DNA of 64,000 bases from Candidatus Aenigmatarchaeota archaeon. GTDB lineage: Archaea > Aenigmatarchaeota > Aenigmatarchaeia > CG10238-14 > SCSR01. The DNA lies in assembly GCA_030615205.1 (NCBI GenBank), contig JAUWZS010000002.1:62001-126000 (forward strand), in the 5' to 3' direction. Below the pieces are notes generated by a model. That model was not told the DNA's origin, ran no database searches, and worked only from the letters and a program-made list of their open reading frames with translations. Each line of letters opens with the position of its first letter. Position 1 is the first letter of the stretch. Made by a program: the position numbers and the translations under genes. This document shows, piece by piece, positions 20,029 through 28,867 of the stretch.

Positions 20029-21438
20029 ATGAAAAAACTCTCTCAATGTATAAAAGTGGATATGATTGATTATGCGCCCAAGTTAGAAAGCGCTGGGCCA
20101 GACAAGATTGTGGCTACGAGCGGTGTGCTAACAACGAAAATGGAGAATTTCAAAGAGATGTTAGAGCGCATAGACGACAAAGTCCTCAAAGGATTCCACA
20201 ACGAGGCAACAAGACGCGGACATGCTTCTTTGACAACATCAGTGAATTTTTATTTTTGGATAGAAGGCAGCAGGATATCAGATTTCTATTTTTCAAGTTT
20301 CCCGTTCGGTTCTTACCTAGTGTTCAGCTCCAGGAGAATCGAAATAGGGCCAGAGAGCATGATCATCCCAGATTCTATAGCAGAATCACAGTTTAAAGAT
20401 GAATATGAAAAAGTCTGCAAAACATTAATCGACCTGTACAATAAAGTAAAAGAAAAGAAAGGCATTGACTACGCGAGGCGAATACTTCCGATAGGTTTTG
20501 TCTCCCGGCTTTTTTTCAACCTGCCCCTGCAAGTGGTTTTGGGAATAATAAAGGAAGCCAGAGAAGACAATCAACGAAAAAGCCCCACAATGCCAAAAGA
20601 GATTGTAGAAATCGCCAATAGCCTAGAAGATTGCATAAGGTCCCGCACGAACTATTTGGCAGACGCATCACTAAAACTACCGTACGACACAAATTTTCCG
20701 CATCCTGATTTGTTCAAAGGCGATATCGAGTTTAAGACTCCAGAAACAAAAATTCTGTCAAAAGATGAAAAATTAGAGAAAATATTGGCTGAAACAAAAG
20801 AGAAATTGACAGCACTAAAAGACTCAAACAACATAACTAAATCTGCAGAAATATGGAAGGAATTCGTGGAAAAAATCCAGAACAAAATTTTGGTAGAGGC
20901 AAATATCATAAGTTCTTTGTCAGCTTGGAACGATATCAAACGGCACAGGTCAGTCAGGCAAAAAGTTGAATCAATCTATCATGCTGCAGACAGGTGCATA
21001 AAAAAATCGGATAACTGGAATGATGATTATTTTTACATGCCGCCAGTAGAAAATGAAGAATTGAAAGGACAGATTATTGCTGCGTATAAAGAAGCGCTGC
21101 GGCTTTATGAGAAAATGGTTAACAAGGGCATCGAGAAGCGGGATGCAATTTATATAATTCCTCATGCGATAAATTTGGGCATACATATGTTCTTGGACGG
21201 GTATCATATTTTCGATCCGTTCGGTTTTCTGGGCATCCGGACATGCACCACTACTGACCATGAAGTCACGAAAATAGCTAATAGAATAATGAATGAATTG
21301 AGAAAGGAACTGCCTGTAATCAGCGATTTTGTCGGGCCAAAATGCAAACTCGGCTACTGCCCGGAAAGGAACTTCTGCGGACTGATTAAAAGATTTGTAA
21401 AAGATTACGACGAAAAATTGCACGCAGGGTTTCAATAG
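20029..21438 (+). CDS. thyX: FAD-dependent thymidylate synthase (ThyX)-like protein with two ThyX-like halves
   Basis: N-half: RRGHASLTT...YARRILPIGF; C-half: RDAIYIIPHAINLGIHMFLDGYHIFDPFGFLGIRTCTTTDHEVTKIANRI...VGPKCKLGYCPERNFCG. Confidence 0.75.
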   Translation: MKKLSQCIKVDMIDYAPKLESAGPDKIVATSGVLTTKMENFKEMLERIDDKVLKGFHNEATRRGHASLTTSVNFYFWIEGSRISDFYFSSFPFGSYLVFSSRRIEIGPESMIIPDSIAESQFKDEYEKVCKTLIDLYNKVKEKKGIDYARRILPIGFVSRLFFNLPLQVVLGIIKEAREDNQRKSPTMPKEIVEIANSLEDCIRSRTNYLADASLKLPYDTNFPHPDLFKGDIEFKTPETKILSKDEKLEKILAETKEKLTALKDSNNITKSAEIWKEFVEKIQNKILVEANIISSLSAWNDIKRHRSVRQKVESIYHAADRCIKKSDNWNDDYFYMPPVENEELKGQIIAAYKEALRLYEKMVNKGIEKRDAIYIIPHAINLGIHMFLDGYHIFDPFGFLGIRTCTTTDHEVTKIANRIMNELRKELPVISDFVGPKCKLGYCPERNFCGLIKRFVKDYDEKLHAGFQ

Positions 21439-21473
21439 TTTCTTTGAAATGCCCAGGATGAGCTTCGAATACA

Positions 21474-21626
21474 TTATACTGATTCTGGAATATAACCCGC
21501 CTTTCTTATTATATCTTTTGCCATTTCACTTGCTGATAAAATACCTGATGCTACTGGATCTCTAGTACTATATCTCCTGATTTCATCATAAAGGGCATTT
21601 TGTTTCATTGTTCTTTTTTCTATCAT
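21474..21626 (-). CDS. Hypothetical 50-aa protein
   Basis: Manual translation: MIEKRTMKQNALYDEIRRYSTRDPVASGILSASEMAKDIIRKAGYIPESV*. Confidence 0.4.
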   Translation of the reverse strand: MIEKRTMKQNALYDEIRRYSTRDPVASGILSASEMAKDIIRKAGYIPESV

Positions 21627-21719
21627 TTTATCACTAAAAATTAAATGGTTGTTAAAGTTTAAGTTTTAATACCTACCGAAAATATAACTATTAAAAATGA
21701 GTGTAAGAAATTTTATAAT

Positions 21720-22289
21720 TTAACCAGCGAATATTTTTTTCATAACTTCGTTGATTTTTTGTTCAAGCTGCTCAGGTGAATCATTATTCTCAATCTTAAA
21801 ATCAGCCATCCCGATGCATGCTGCAACATGCTGACCGTGTGCAGGCTCTCCTTCACCTTTATCTCGTTTGTCAAGTTGTACGAATTCTTCGAGTGTTGCC
21901 AGGTCTTTTGGTCCGGCTCTCCTTTTGGTCCGCTCAAACCTCACTTCTGTCTGGGCGTCAATTGCTATAAGTTTGAAATTCCCGCCGAATTTCTTTTTCA
22001 GGTATTCGATCTCACCTGGGTTGCGTATGCCGTCAACAATTATCATTTCTTTATCCCTTGGCAGATACTCGATCGCAAGCAGTGCAAGAATATGAGCTCC
22101 GTACTTTTGTCGCATCTCGTTTCCCATGTCCTGCAGCGTGATCCTGTTTAGCGTGCCCCGTTTTTTTTCGATTTCAGCGCGTATCATATCAGAAAGCGTA
22201 ACATGGTAACAATTAAATTTACGCAGTATGAAATGCTTTGCAGTGTTTTTGCCTGAGCCGAGCGTACCTGTAAGTCCGACAACCTTCAT
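21720..22289 (-). CDS. P-loop kinase, UPF0200/dephospho-CoA kinase-like
   Basis: MKVVGLTGTLGSGKNTAKHF Walker A; EMIIVDGIRNPGEIEYLKKKFGGNFKLIAIDAQTEVRFERTKRR. Confidence 0.85.
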   Translation of the reverse strand: MKVVGLTGTLGSGKNTAKHFILRKFNCYHVTLSDMIRAEIEKKRGTLNRITLQDMGNEMRQKYGAHILALLAIEYLPRDKEMIIVDGIRNPGEIEYLKKKFGGNFKLIAIDAQTEVRFERTKRRAGPKDLATLEEFVQLDKRDKGEGEPAHGQHVAACIGMADFKIENNDSPEQLEQKINEVMKKIFAG

Positions 22290-22433
22290 TGAATCACTTT
22301 CGAATCACGATTATTTCTCAACCACGATTATTTTTCTTTAGTTCTTCAACTATTTCTTTGTTTCCTAAAAAGAAGTAAAAAAATATAAATAAATCTGCTT
22401 TTTTTTGTTGTTTTGTTTGTTATTTATTCTATT

Positions 22434-22604
22434 TTATAGGTCAGCGCCTCTTAATGTCTTCCTTCCGTTTGCTTTAGCCCTGTCTGAAGCACGCTTTACT
22501 TTCCATGTTATTCTTTCGTCAAGAGCTTTCCAAAAGTCTCCGCTTATTCGCATCTTGCGCTTCTTAACTAGAGTTTTAATAGAAGACTTGACAGCTAATG
22601 CCAT
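22434..22604 (-). CDS. 56-aa histone-fold-like microprotein
   Basis: Manual translation: MALAVKSSIKTLVKKRKMRISGDFWKALDERITWKVKRASDRAKANGRKTLRGADL*. The tail RAKANGRKTLRGADL resembles archaeal histone A.(HN)(AN)GRKT(V/L)...D(I/L). Confidence 0.6.
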   Translation of the reverse strand: MALAVKSSIKTLVKKRKMRISGDFWKALDERITWKVKRASDRAKANGRKTLRGADL

Positions 22605-22698
22605 TATTCCACCTCCAAAATTAAGGTTATTTAATTTCTTAGTTTAGGCGCTATTTAAATGTGTTTTTTCATGTTTTCTAGAATGAATGATGAGATTT

Positions 22699-22715
22699 TC
22701 GGCGTTTCTTACCGA
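22699..22715 (+). promoter_or_regulatory. Dyad 17-mer TCGGCGTTTCTTACCGA, copy 1 (upstream of L10e)
   Basis: Exact string; TCGG-N9-CCGA; followed by a TATA-like ATTTTTATATGC before the L10e ATG at 22772. Confidence 0.6.
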
Positions 22716-22771
22716 CACAACACAAACACAAATTTTTATATGCTTAAATTCGATAAAATAAAAGTGGTTTT

Positions 22772-23293
22772 ATGGGATTAAGACCTGGAAGAGTATTAAA
22801 GGGAAAGAAAAGACCGTGGACACGCGTGTCCAAGACTAAGCCTAGAAAGAGTTATGTAGTCGGCGTGCCGTATCCGAAAATACATGTTTTTGAGATGGGA
22901 AATAAAGAAGGCAAGTTCGACCGTGAGGTCTTTCTCGTTTCGAGGGATGATGTACAAATACGGGATAATGCGCTTGAGTCTGCTCGAATAGTCTCACATA
23001 AGTTTTTGGAAACTAAGCTTGGCGGCTCTAACAACTATTTTTACAAAATACTCGTATATCCACACAATGTGATCAGGGAGCATAGTATAGCAACAGGAGC
23101 AGGTGCAGACAGGTATTCGCAAGGTATGGCTCATGCGTTCGGCAAGCCCGTGGGCAGAGCTGCGATAGTAAAGGCTGGCCAGAAAATAATAATGGTAAGA
23201 GTCAATAAAGAACACGTGGAGACAGCCAAGCAAGCCCTCAAGCGCGCAAGCAGCAAAGTACGATGCAGGACAAGAATTGAAATCAAAGAATAA
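22772..23293 (+). CDS. rpl10e: Ribosomal protein L10e (L16-like)
   Basis: MGLRPGRVLKGKKRPWTRVSKTKPRKSYVVGVPYPKIHVFEMG...YSQGMAHAFGKPVGRAA. Confidence 0.93.
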   Translation: MGLRPGRVLKGKKRPWTRVSKTKPRKSYVVGVPYPKIHVFEMGNKEGKFDREVFLVSRDDVQIRDNALESARIVSHKFLETKLGGSNNYFYKILVYPHNVIREHSIATGAGADRYSQGMAHAFGKPVGRAAIVKAGQKIIMVRVNKEHVETAKQALKRASSKVRCRTRIEIKE

Positions 23294-23331
23294 ACTTTTT
23301 CTAAATTTTCAAGTTCTAATTACCACTATTT

Positions 23332-23348
23332 TCGGCGTTTCTTACCGA
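23332..23348 (+). promoter_or_regulatory. Dyad 17-mer TCGGCGTTTCTTACCGA, copy 2 (upstream of ppsA)
   Basis: Exact copy; shares a downstream ACACAAC with copy 1. Confidence 0.6.
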
Positions 23349-23414
23349 GAACAGACACAACCTAATCTTTTTAACTAATTTAATTTAGAAAACCCAAAAA
23401 TTACTAAGATACCT

Positions 23415-25895
23415 ATGACTGTGAAGAGTGTGCAGGATACAAAAGTGATGAAATATATCCTTTGGTTTGATGAGCTTGACAAATCTTCTATAAATCTGGC
23501 TGGCGGGAAAGGCGCGAATCTCGGAGAGATGGTCGCGATAAAACTGCCGATTCCTGGTGGATTTGTAGTAACCACTGCAGCGTTTGAGCACTTTATAAAA
23601 ATGAACAGGCTTGATTCGAAGATAAATGAACTTGTACGAGCGTGCAAGGTCGATGACATTGAGAAATTAAATGAAACATCCAAGCGAATAAAAAGGCGGA
23701 TAATGGAAGCAGACTGCCCGCTGAGCGTAAAGCAAGAGATAACCAGAGCGTACAAGGAGATGTCATATTCACGTGATATAAGAATACCAGCAATATTGGG
23801 TCTTATCTCAGCTGGTCGTGAGATGGCGATTGTTGCTGTGCGCAGCTCTGCGACAACAGAGGATCTGGCAACAGCGAGTTTTGCAGGACAACAAGCAAGC
23901 TTCCTGAATGTGAAAGGTGTGAAATATCTGCTGGACGCGATTAAGCGCTGTTGGGCATCGCTGTACGAGTCGCGTGCGATTTTCTATCGGGCCAAGAAGG
24001 GGTTCAAAAGCTCGAGCATAGCTGTTATTATTCAGCGGATGATAAATGCGGACAAAGCAGGCGTGACTTTTACTGTTCACCCGAGCACTGGTGAGAATGT
24101 TATTGTGCACGAGGCCTGCTGGGGACTAGGTGAATCGCTTGTCCTCGGCAAAATCACTCCAGATAGGTATATTATATCAAAAGAAGACGGCAAAATCATC
24201 AAAAAAGAAATAGGAATGAAAGAGACCATGCACATCCGCGACATCGGCACAGAACGCACAGTCGAAATACGTGTGCCAGAAGAAAAAAGGAATATGCAAA
24301 TTCTTTCAGAACGTGAGCTTGCTGGGCTGACCAAGTACGCAATCGCAATCGAAGAGCATTACGGCACACCGCAGGACATCGAATGGGCAGTCAGAGGTTC
24401 GAAAATATACATACTCCAAACAAGACCTGTAACAACAGTGCCAAAGAAAAAAATTGTGGCTAAAAAAGACGTTGGAAAAATAAAAGAAGAAATATTTTTG
24501 AAAGGAATTGCTGCATCGCCTGGGATCGCATCAGGTCCTGTTAAAATTATAAGCTCAACAGAAGATGCTGGGAAAATAGTAAAGGGGGATGTTCTAGTAG
24601 CGGAAATGACATCACCCGATCTTGTGCCAACCATGAGCAAATGCGTTGCTATTGTGACAGAAAAGGGCGGTACGACCAGCCATGCCGCAATCGTGTCGCG
24701 TGAGATGGGAATACCTTGCATTGTTGGTACAAAAGATGCCACGCAAAAATTGAAAGACGGCAGCATAGTAACAGTAGATGGAACAAGCGGTGTAATTTAC
24801 AAAGGAAAAGTAGAATTGGGTGCAGAGGCAGAAGCGCGTGTAGCAGAAGTAGGAGAAGATAAAGAATACGTGACTGTGAAACCGAGTGAAAAAGAAAAAG
24901 TAGAAGAAATCGAGAAATTGGAAGAAATGGAAAGAGAGCTGGAAGACCACATAGAAACAATGGAGGAAGAAATCAAAAAACCACTGGAAAAACCAAAAAC
25001 AAAACAAAAACAAAAAACCAAAACAAAAGTTTACATGAATCTTGGCGTGCCTGAGAAAATAGACGAATACAAACAGCTGCCGTTCGAAGGTATAGGACTT
25101 ATGCGTATTGAGTTTATAATCGCTGGACTGGGTACACACCCGAATGCTTTAATCGATGCTGGTTTGGAGCAAAAATACATGGATGCAATTGCAGCTGGGA
25201 TAGAAAAAGTTGCTGCTGCTATCAGTCCGCGGCCGGTTGTTGTGCGTTTCTCTGATTTAAAAACAAACGAATATAGGAACTTGAAAGGCGGTGAGAAATA
25301 CGAGCCACAAGAGGCAAATCCTATGATGGGATGGCGCGGTGCGTCCCGTTATGTAACACCAGAATTTGAGGAAGCATTTAGGCTGGAATGCAGAGCTGTC
25401 AAAAAAGTTCGCGGATGCTATAAAAACGTGTGGGTTATGGTTCCGTTTGTGCGTACCACAGACGAACTTAAAAAATGCCTGAAAATAATGGAGGAAGAGG
25501 GGTTGAAGCGTGGCGTGGATGAGTTGAAAATTTGGATTATGGTTGAGATTCCGAGTGTTATATTCCTTGCTGCTGAATTTGCAAAACTGTGCGATGGTCT
25601 TAGCATAGGAAGCAATGATCTTACACAGTTCATACTCGGTGTGGACAGGGATTCGGAAATTCTCGGCAACCTTGGTTATTTTAACGAGCAGAATAAAGCA
25701 GTGAAAATTGCTATAAAACAGCTTATAAGAGATACTCAGGGCAGCGGTTGCACAGTCAGCATATGCGGCCAAGCGCCAAGCGTATATCCAGAATTCACCA
25801 AGTTCCTAATCAAGGAGGGCATAGATTCCATATCAGTTAATCCTGATGCTGTAGAGAAAACTAGAGAATTAGTCCGTAAATTCACTTCACCCTAA
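23415..25895 (+). CDS. ppsA: Phosphoenolpyruvate synthase
   Basis: AGGKGANLGEM; GGTTSHAAIVSREMGIPCIVG phosphohistidine motif; SIGSNDLTQFILGVDRDSE; ICGQAPSVYPEF. Confidence 0.95.
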   Translation: MTVKSVQDTKVMKYILWFDELDKSSINLAGGKGANLGEMVAIKLPIPGGFVVTTAAFEHFIKMNRLDSKINELVRACKVDDIEKLNETSKRIKRRIMEADCPLSVKQEITRAYKEMSYSRDIRIPAILGLISAGREMAIVAVRSSATTEDLATASFAGQQASFLNVKGVKYLLDAIKRCWASLYESRAIFYRAKKGFKSSSIAVIIQRMINADKAGVTFTVHPSTGENVIVHEACWGLGESLVLGKITPDRYIISKEDGKIIKKEIGMKETMHIRDIGTERTVEIRVPEEKRNMQILSERELAGLTKYAIAIEEHYGTPQDIEWAVRGSKIYILQTRPVTTVPKKKIVAKKDVGKIKEEIFLKGIAASPGIASGPVKIISSTEDAGKIVKGDVLVAEMTSPDLVPTMSKCVAIVTEKGGTTSHAAIVSREMGIPCIVGTKDATQKLKDGSIVTVDGTSGVIYKGKVELGAEAEARVAEVGEDKEYVTVKPSEKEKVEEIEKLEEMERELEDHIETMEEEIKKPLEKPKTKQKQKTKTKVYMNLGVPEKIDEYKQLPFEGIGLMRIEFIIAGLGTHPNALIDAGLEQKYMDAIAAGIEKVAAAISPRPVVVRFSDLKTNEYRNLKGGEKYEPQEANPMMGWRGASRYVTPEFEEAFRLECRAVKKVRGCYKNVWVMVPFVRTTDELKKCLKIMEEEGLKRGVDELKIWIMVEIPSVIFLAAEFAKLCDGLSIGSNDLTQFILGVDRDSEILGNLGYFNEQNKAVKIAIKQLIRDTQGSGCTVSICGQAPSVYPEFTKFLIKEGIDSISVNPDAVEKTRELVRKFTSP

Positions 25896-26421
25896 TTTTT
25901 TTCACAGGATGTTTCAACGTAACTCGATTTCCATCACACTCCTCATAAAATTTACGAAATCTAGCAGACCTCATAAACTTGCCCATATCACCCACGAGAC
26001 CAAAAGACGACCACGCCTTTTCCAATCCAGTCCACCTCTTAATGATCATTTTCTCAAACGTATCTTTATTAACCGGATTTCTATCATGTTTCTCTTTTGC
26101 TGAAATCTGAAACGCGAGTAGAAGAGCTATTAACTCTTTATGTCCATACACGTAACTTAATAGTTTTCTTTTTCTTCTTCTGTCTCTTCCAGACAAATAA
26201 ATTCTGAGATTCCTATTGTCTTTAAAGTCAATTATGTAATATGTTTTATCAGAACTGTAATCATAAAGATCAGGAAGTGGAATAGCTAAATCCAATAATA
26301 TTGGTCCATATGGTTTCATAATACGTGATTTTGCGCTCTCGTAGTCATTTTTCCTTTCTTTATCTTTCTCAAGCTTATCTTCTGATAATGTATCTCCTGG
26401 TAACGGATATTCTGATAGCAT
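25882..26421 (-). CDS. Hypothetical protein
   Basis: 179-aa ORF, no recognised family. Confidence 0.5.
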   Translation of the reverse strand: MLSEYPLPGDTLSEDKLEKDKERKNDYESAKSRIMKPYGPILLDLAIPLPDLYDYSSDKTYYIIDFKDNRNLRIYLSGRDRRRKRKLLSYVYGHKELIALLLAFQISAKEKHDRNPVNKDTFEKMIIKRWTGLEKAWSSFGLVGDMGKFMRSARFRKFYEECDGNRVTLKHPVKKIRVK

Positions 26422-26503
26422 GATAGCAAATAGAATAGTAAAATATTTAACTGTATTTTAAACTCAAAAATTAGATTATTCTTTTTTTTACCAACCAAAA
26501 CAC

Positions 26504-27382
26504 TCATTTAGAAAATGTTAGAGCAATTGCTCCGAGAATTACAATTATAGCGCCGAGAAAAACGTACAGCCTCTTTCTTCTTTCCCTGATTTCTTTGAAC
26601 GCTAATATCCCCCATGCCACAGCAAGAACAGATGACAATTGAGTTATTGGAAATCCTATGGCTAATCCAAGAAACATTACTGAAAATATACTGCCTAGAT
26701 TTCCTATGTTCCAGATAGCCCCGCCTAGAAGGCCATGCGGTATTGCGATATTCTTAATCTTTTCTCTATGTAGTAAAAAAATTATTGTCCCGGCAATCAA
26801 TATTCCGAGAGACATTGGGAAAAAGAATTCAACCGCAGTAAGATTTGCTAATTTCATTGGTACCAATTGTAAACCAAAAATAAGCCCGGCCAAAATCGAG
26901 AAGACTATTCCTAAATTCCCGAAATTTCCCAGATTTCCCAAATCAGACTTCTCTTTCATCTTTCCGTATCCTTTTGAAACAAATAACACCCCCAGGATTA
27001 TTGCTGCAGCGCCAAATATTGCCATAAACAAATTTTGAACAATCTCTTGGAAAAAAGCAAGTCCTATAAACGATGATACTAGGACAACGCCAGCACTCCA
27101 CACAGGCATGGTCTTTGCCAATCCAGCTTTTTCTACTGATTTAGTTGCAAGGAAATTACCAGATGCCCATAAAAATCCTCCGATAATCCCAGCCAGATTT
27201 ATAGAGTAACTCAAGCTGAGAATCGGGACCAGAACCAAACTTAAAAGAAATATGCCAATCGTAGTCATGAACTGGTATTGAACCGCAGATGGTTTCTTTT
27301 TTGAAATTTTGAATGGGACAAACTGAGAACCCCAAAATACAGCTGCTATAGCTGCGCCCAGTAAGCCAATAGCCTCTGACAT
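26504..27382 (-). CDS. DMT/GRP-type transporter (GlcU/RhaT-like)
   Basis: About ten hydrophobic segments; GLLGAAIAAVFWGSQFVPFKISKKKPSAVQYQFMTTIG. Confidence 0.75.
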   Translation of the reverse strand: MSEAIGLLGAAIAAVFWGSQFVPFKISKKKPSAVQYQFMTTIGIFLLSLVLVPILSLSYSINLAGIIGGFLWASGNFLATKSVEKAGLAKTMPVWSAGVVLVSSFIGLAFFQEIVQNLFMAIFGAAAIILGVLFVSKGYGKMKEKSDLGNLGNFGNLGIVFSILAGLIFGLQLVPMKLANLTAVEFFFPMSLGILIAGTIIFLLHREKIKNIAIPHGLLGGAIWNIGNLGSIFSVMFLGLAIGFPITQLSSVLAVAWGILAFKEIRERRKRLYVFLGAIIVILGAIALTFSK

Positions 27383-27409
27383 AAATAATTCCACTGCTAA
27401 ACAATTTCA

Positions 27410-27721
27410 CTATTTACCCATCTTTGCTTTTTTCAACTTCTTTTTTGCCTGCAACTTCTTTTTCATTCCTTCTACAATCTTTATGAATTCGTCTACTTTA
27501 TCCATTGACACAACGAATCCTTGTTTTGTCGGACCTTTGTATGTTGCTGAGTTCTTCCATACTCGAAAATCCACTCTGTCGTGCCCTTTATAGTTGGTCT
27601 TTTTTATCACAAGCACAGAATCTTCCCTTAACTTGATCTCTCCAAGCTTTATATCCTTTTGTCTTACAGCTTCTTCGCCTTCTTCAGTCGCTTTGTCAGT
27701 GGTTTCATTCATATGCATCAA
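27410..27721 (-). CDS. PC4/Sub1-like transcriptional coactivator domain protein
   Basis: IKLGEIKLREDSVLVIKKTNYKGHDRVDFRVWKNSATYKGPTKQGFVVSMDKVDEFIKIVEGM; PC4 core. Confidence 0.75.
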   Translation of the reverse strand: MMHMNETTDKATEEGEEAVRQKDIKLGEIKLREDSVLVIKKTNYKGHDRVDFRVWKNSATYKGPTKQGFVVSMDKVDEFIKIVEGMKKKLQAKKKLKKAKMGK

Positions 27722-27794
27722 CTATTAATCAAATCAATCAACTATTAATCAATTATGTTTTAAATGTATTACTTCTTATATTTTTTATAGGACC

Positions 27795-28298
27795 ATGAGA
27801 AAAGCTAATAGTAAAGCAGGGAGAGAAGCTGAAAGAAGGCGTGATGCTGAGAAATTTAATAAAGTAGTAGCTAACCTAATCGAAAGGCATTGGTCAGACG
27901 CAGTTGTCGAAGTTTTTGAGGAGAGAATAGGCATACCTAAACCAGACATTCTAGTCACGCTAGATGGAGCGAAGATACCAATTGAAGTAAAACACAGGTC
28001 CCGCCGTGGTTATTTCTATATGACAAGACGGGGCGGAAGTTATGCAATTTGTTTTAAAGACAGAGGAGAAGTGGTCTCTGTTAAAAACAGATCGATGTAT
28101 AAAAGAGAATATTTCGGACATCAGGTTGCGGCCATGCTAAGAGATCATGGTGCTTGCTTGTTTTTGGTTAATGCGGATGTGCAACCTCAGACCCTAATTT
28201 ATGGGTATGCAAGAGGTGGCCTCGTAGTTCTCAGTAATTTTGTGACTTTTGAACAGTCGCTAGACATGGTTTATGATTTTTTAAAAAATCCTCGATAA
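27795..28298 (+). CDS. PD-(D/E)XK-like nuclease (Holliday-junction-resolvase-like?)
   Basis: NLIERHW...GIPKPDILVTLDGAKIPIEVKHRSRRGYFYMTRR: PD...(E)xK arrangement. Confidence 0.6.
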   Translation: MRKANSKAGREAERRRDAEKFNKVVANLIERHWSDAVVEVFEERIGIPKPDILVTLDGAKIPIEVKHRSRRGYFYMTRRGGSYAICFKDRGEVVSVKNRSMYKREYFGHQVAAMLRDHGACLFLVNADVQPQTLIYGYARGGLVVLSNFVTFEQSLDMVYDFLKNPR

Positions 28299-28307
28299 AG
28301 ATTAATG

Positions 28308-28395
28308 AGCCTCAGGCGGGAATTGAACCCGCGACCTCTACATCGCTGGCGCAAAAGATACCAGTGTAGTGCTCTACCAACTGAGCTACTGAGGC
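28308..28395 (-). tRNA. tRNA-Thr(GGT) with predicted 15-nt intron at 28344..28358 (position 37/38)
   Basis: Acceptor GCCTCAG/CTGAGGC, U73; D arm GCTCAGTTGGTAGAGC; CTACA/TGTAG around a 22-nt loop with CTGG/CCAG pairing; T arm GCGGGTTCAATTCCCGC. Confidence 0.9.
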
Positions 28396-28438
28396 TTGTT
28401 GTTGTGTTATTATGATATTGTTGTGATTATTGCTATTA

Positions 28439-28455
28439 TCGGCGTTTCTTACCGA
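28439..28455 (+). promoter_or_regulatory. Dyad 17-mer TCGGCGTTTCTTACCGA, copy 3 (upstream of tRNA-Thr on the minus strand)
   Basis: Exact copy located 44-60 nt upstream of the tRNA 5' end. Confidence 0.55.
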
Positions 28456-28554
28456 AATAAATTACCCCTTAATTTTATTTAAAAGAAACCCTCTCTCTCA
28501 ATAACCAACCAATTAAAATTAGAACGTAATAAATAATTAGAACCTAATGAATAA

Positions 28555-28803
28555 TCATAGAAAAATTCGTTTGATATATCCAGCGTAGATGTTATAAGTG
28601 ATGACTCCATTTATGCTACGAGTCCTAATTCCAGTTATTTCACTAATTTGTCTAACTGTCAAAGCCTTTACAGACCTATGCAACAAACGAAATATTTCTT
28701 CTGTATAACCTTTGTAAGTAGAAGTATCTTGTAAATAAAACTCACTCTTGATGCATCTCCTTTCTCCTCGTTTTGTCAAGGCGTATTTGTATCTCAGCGC
28801 CAT
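28555..28803 (-). CDS. Small winged-helix-like protein
   Basis: EEIFRLLHRSVKALTVRQISEITGIRTRSINGVITYNIYAGYI. Confidence 0.5.
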   Translation of the reverse strand: MALRYKYALTKRGERRCIKSEFYLQDTSTYKGYTEEIFRLLHRSVKALTVRQISEITGIRTRSINGVITYNIYAGYIKRIFL

Positions 28804-28867
28804 ATTGCTCTAATTTTCTTTAGAATTCAAGCTTTTTTAAATCTTACGGTTGGTGTCTATTTTTGGA

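Noticed and set aside
24612-25139. Phe-rich minus-strand ORFs opposite ppsA
   Set aside because: Antisense shadow of Lys/Glu-rich linker codons; no independent coding signal.
27718-27760. Duplicated ATCAACTATTAATCAA upstream of the PC4-like gene
   Set aside because: Short AT-rich duplication, plausible by chance or slippage; no added evidence of function.
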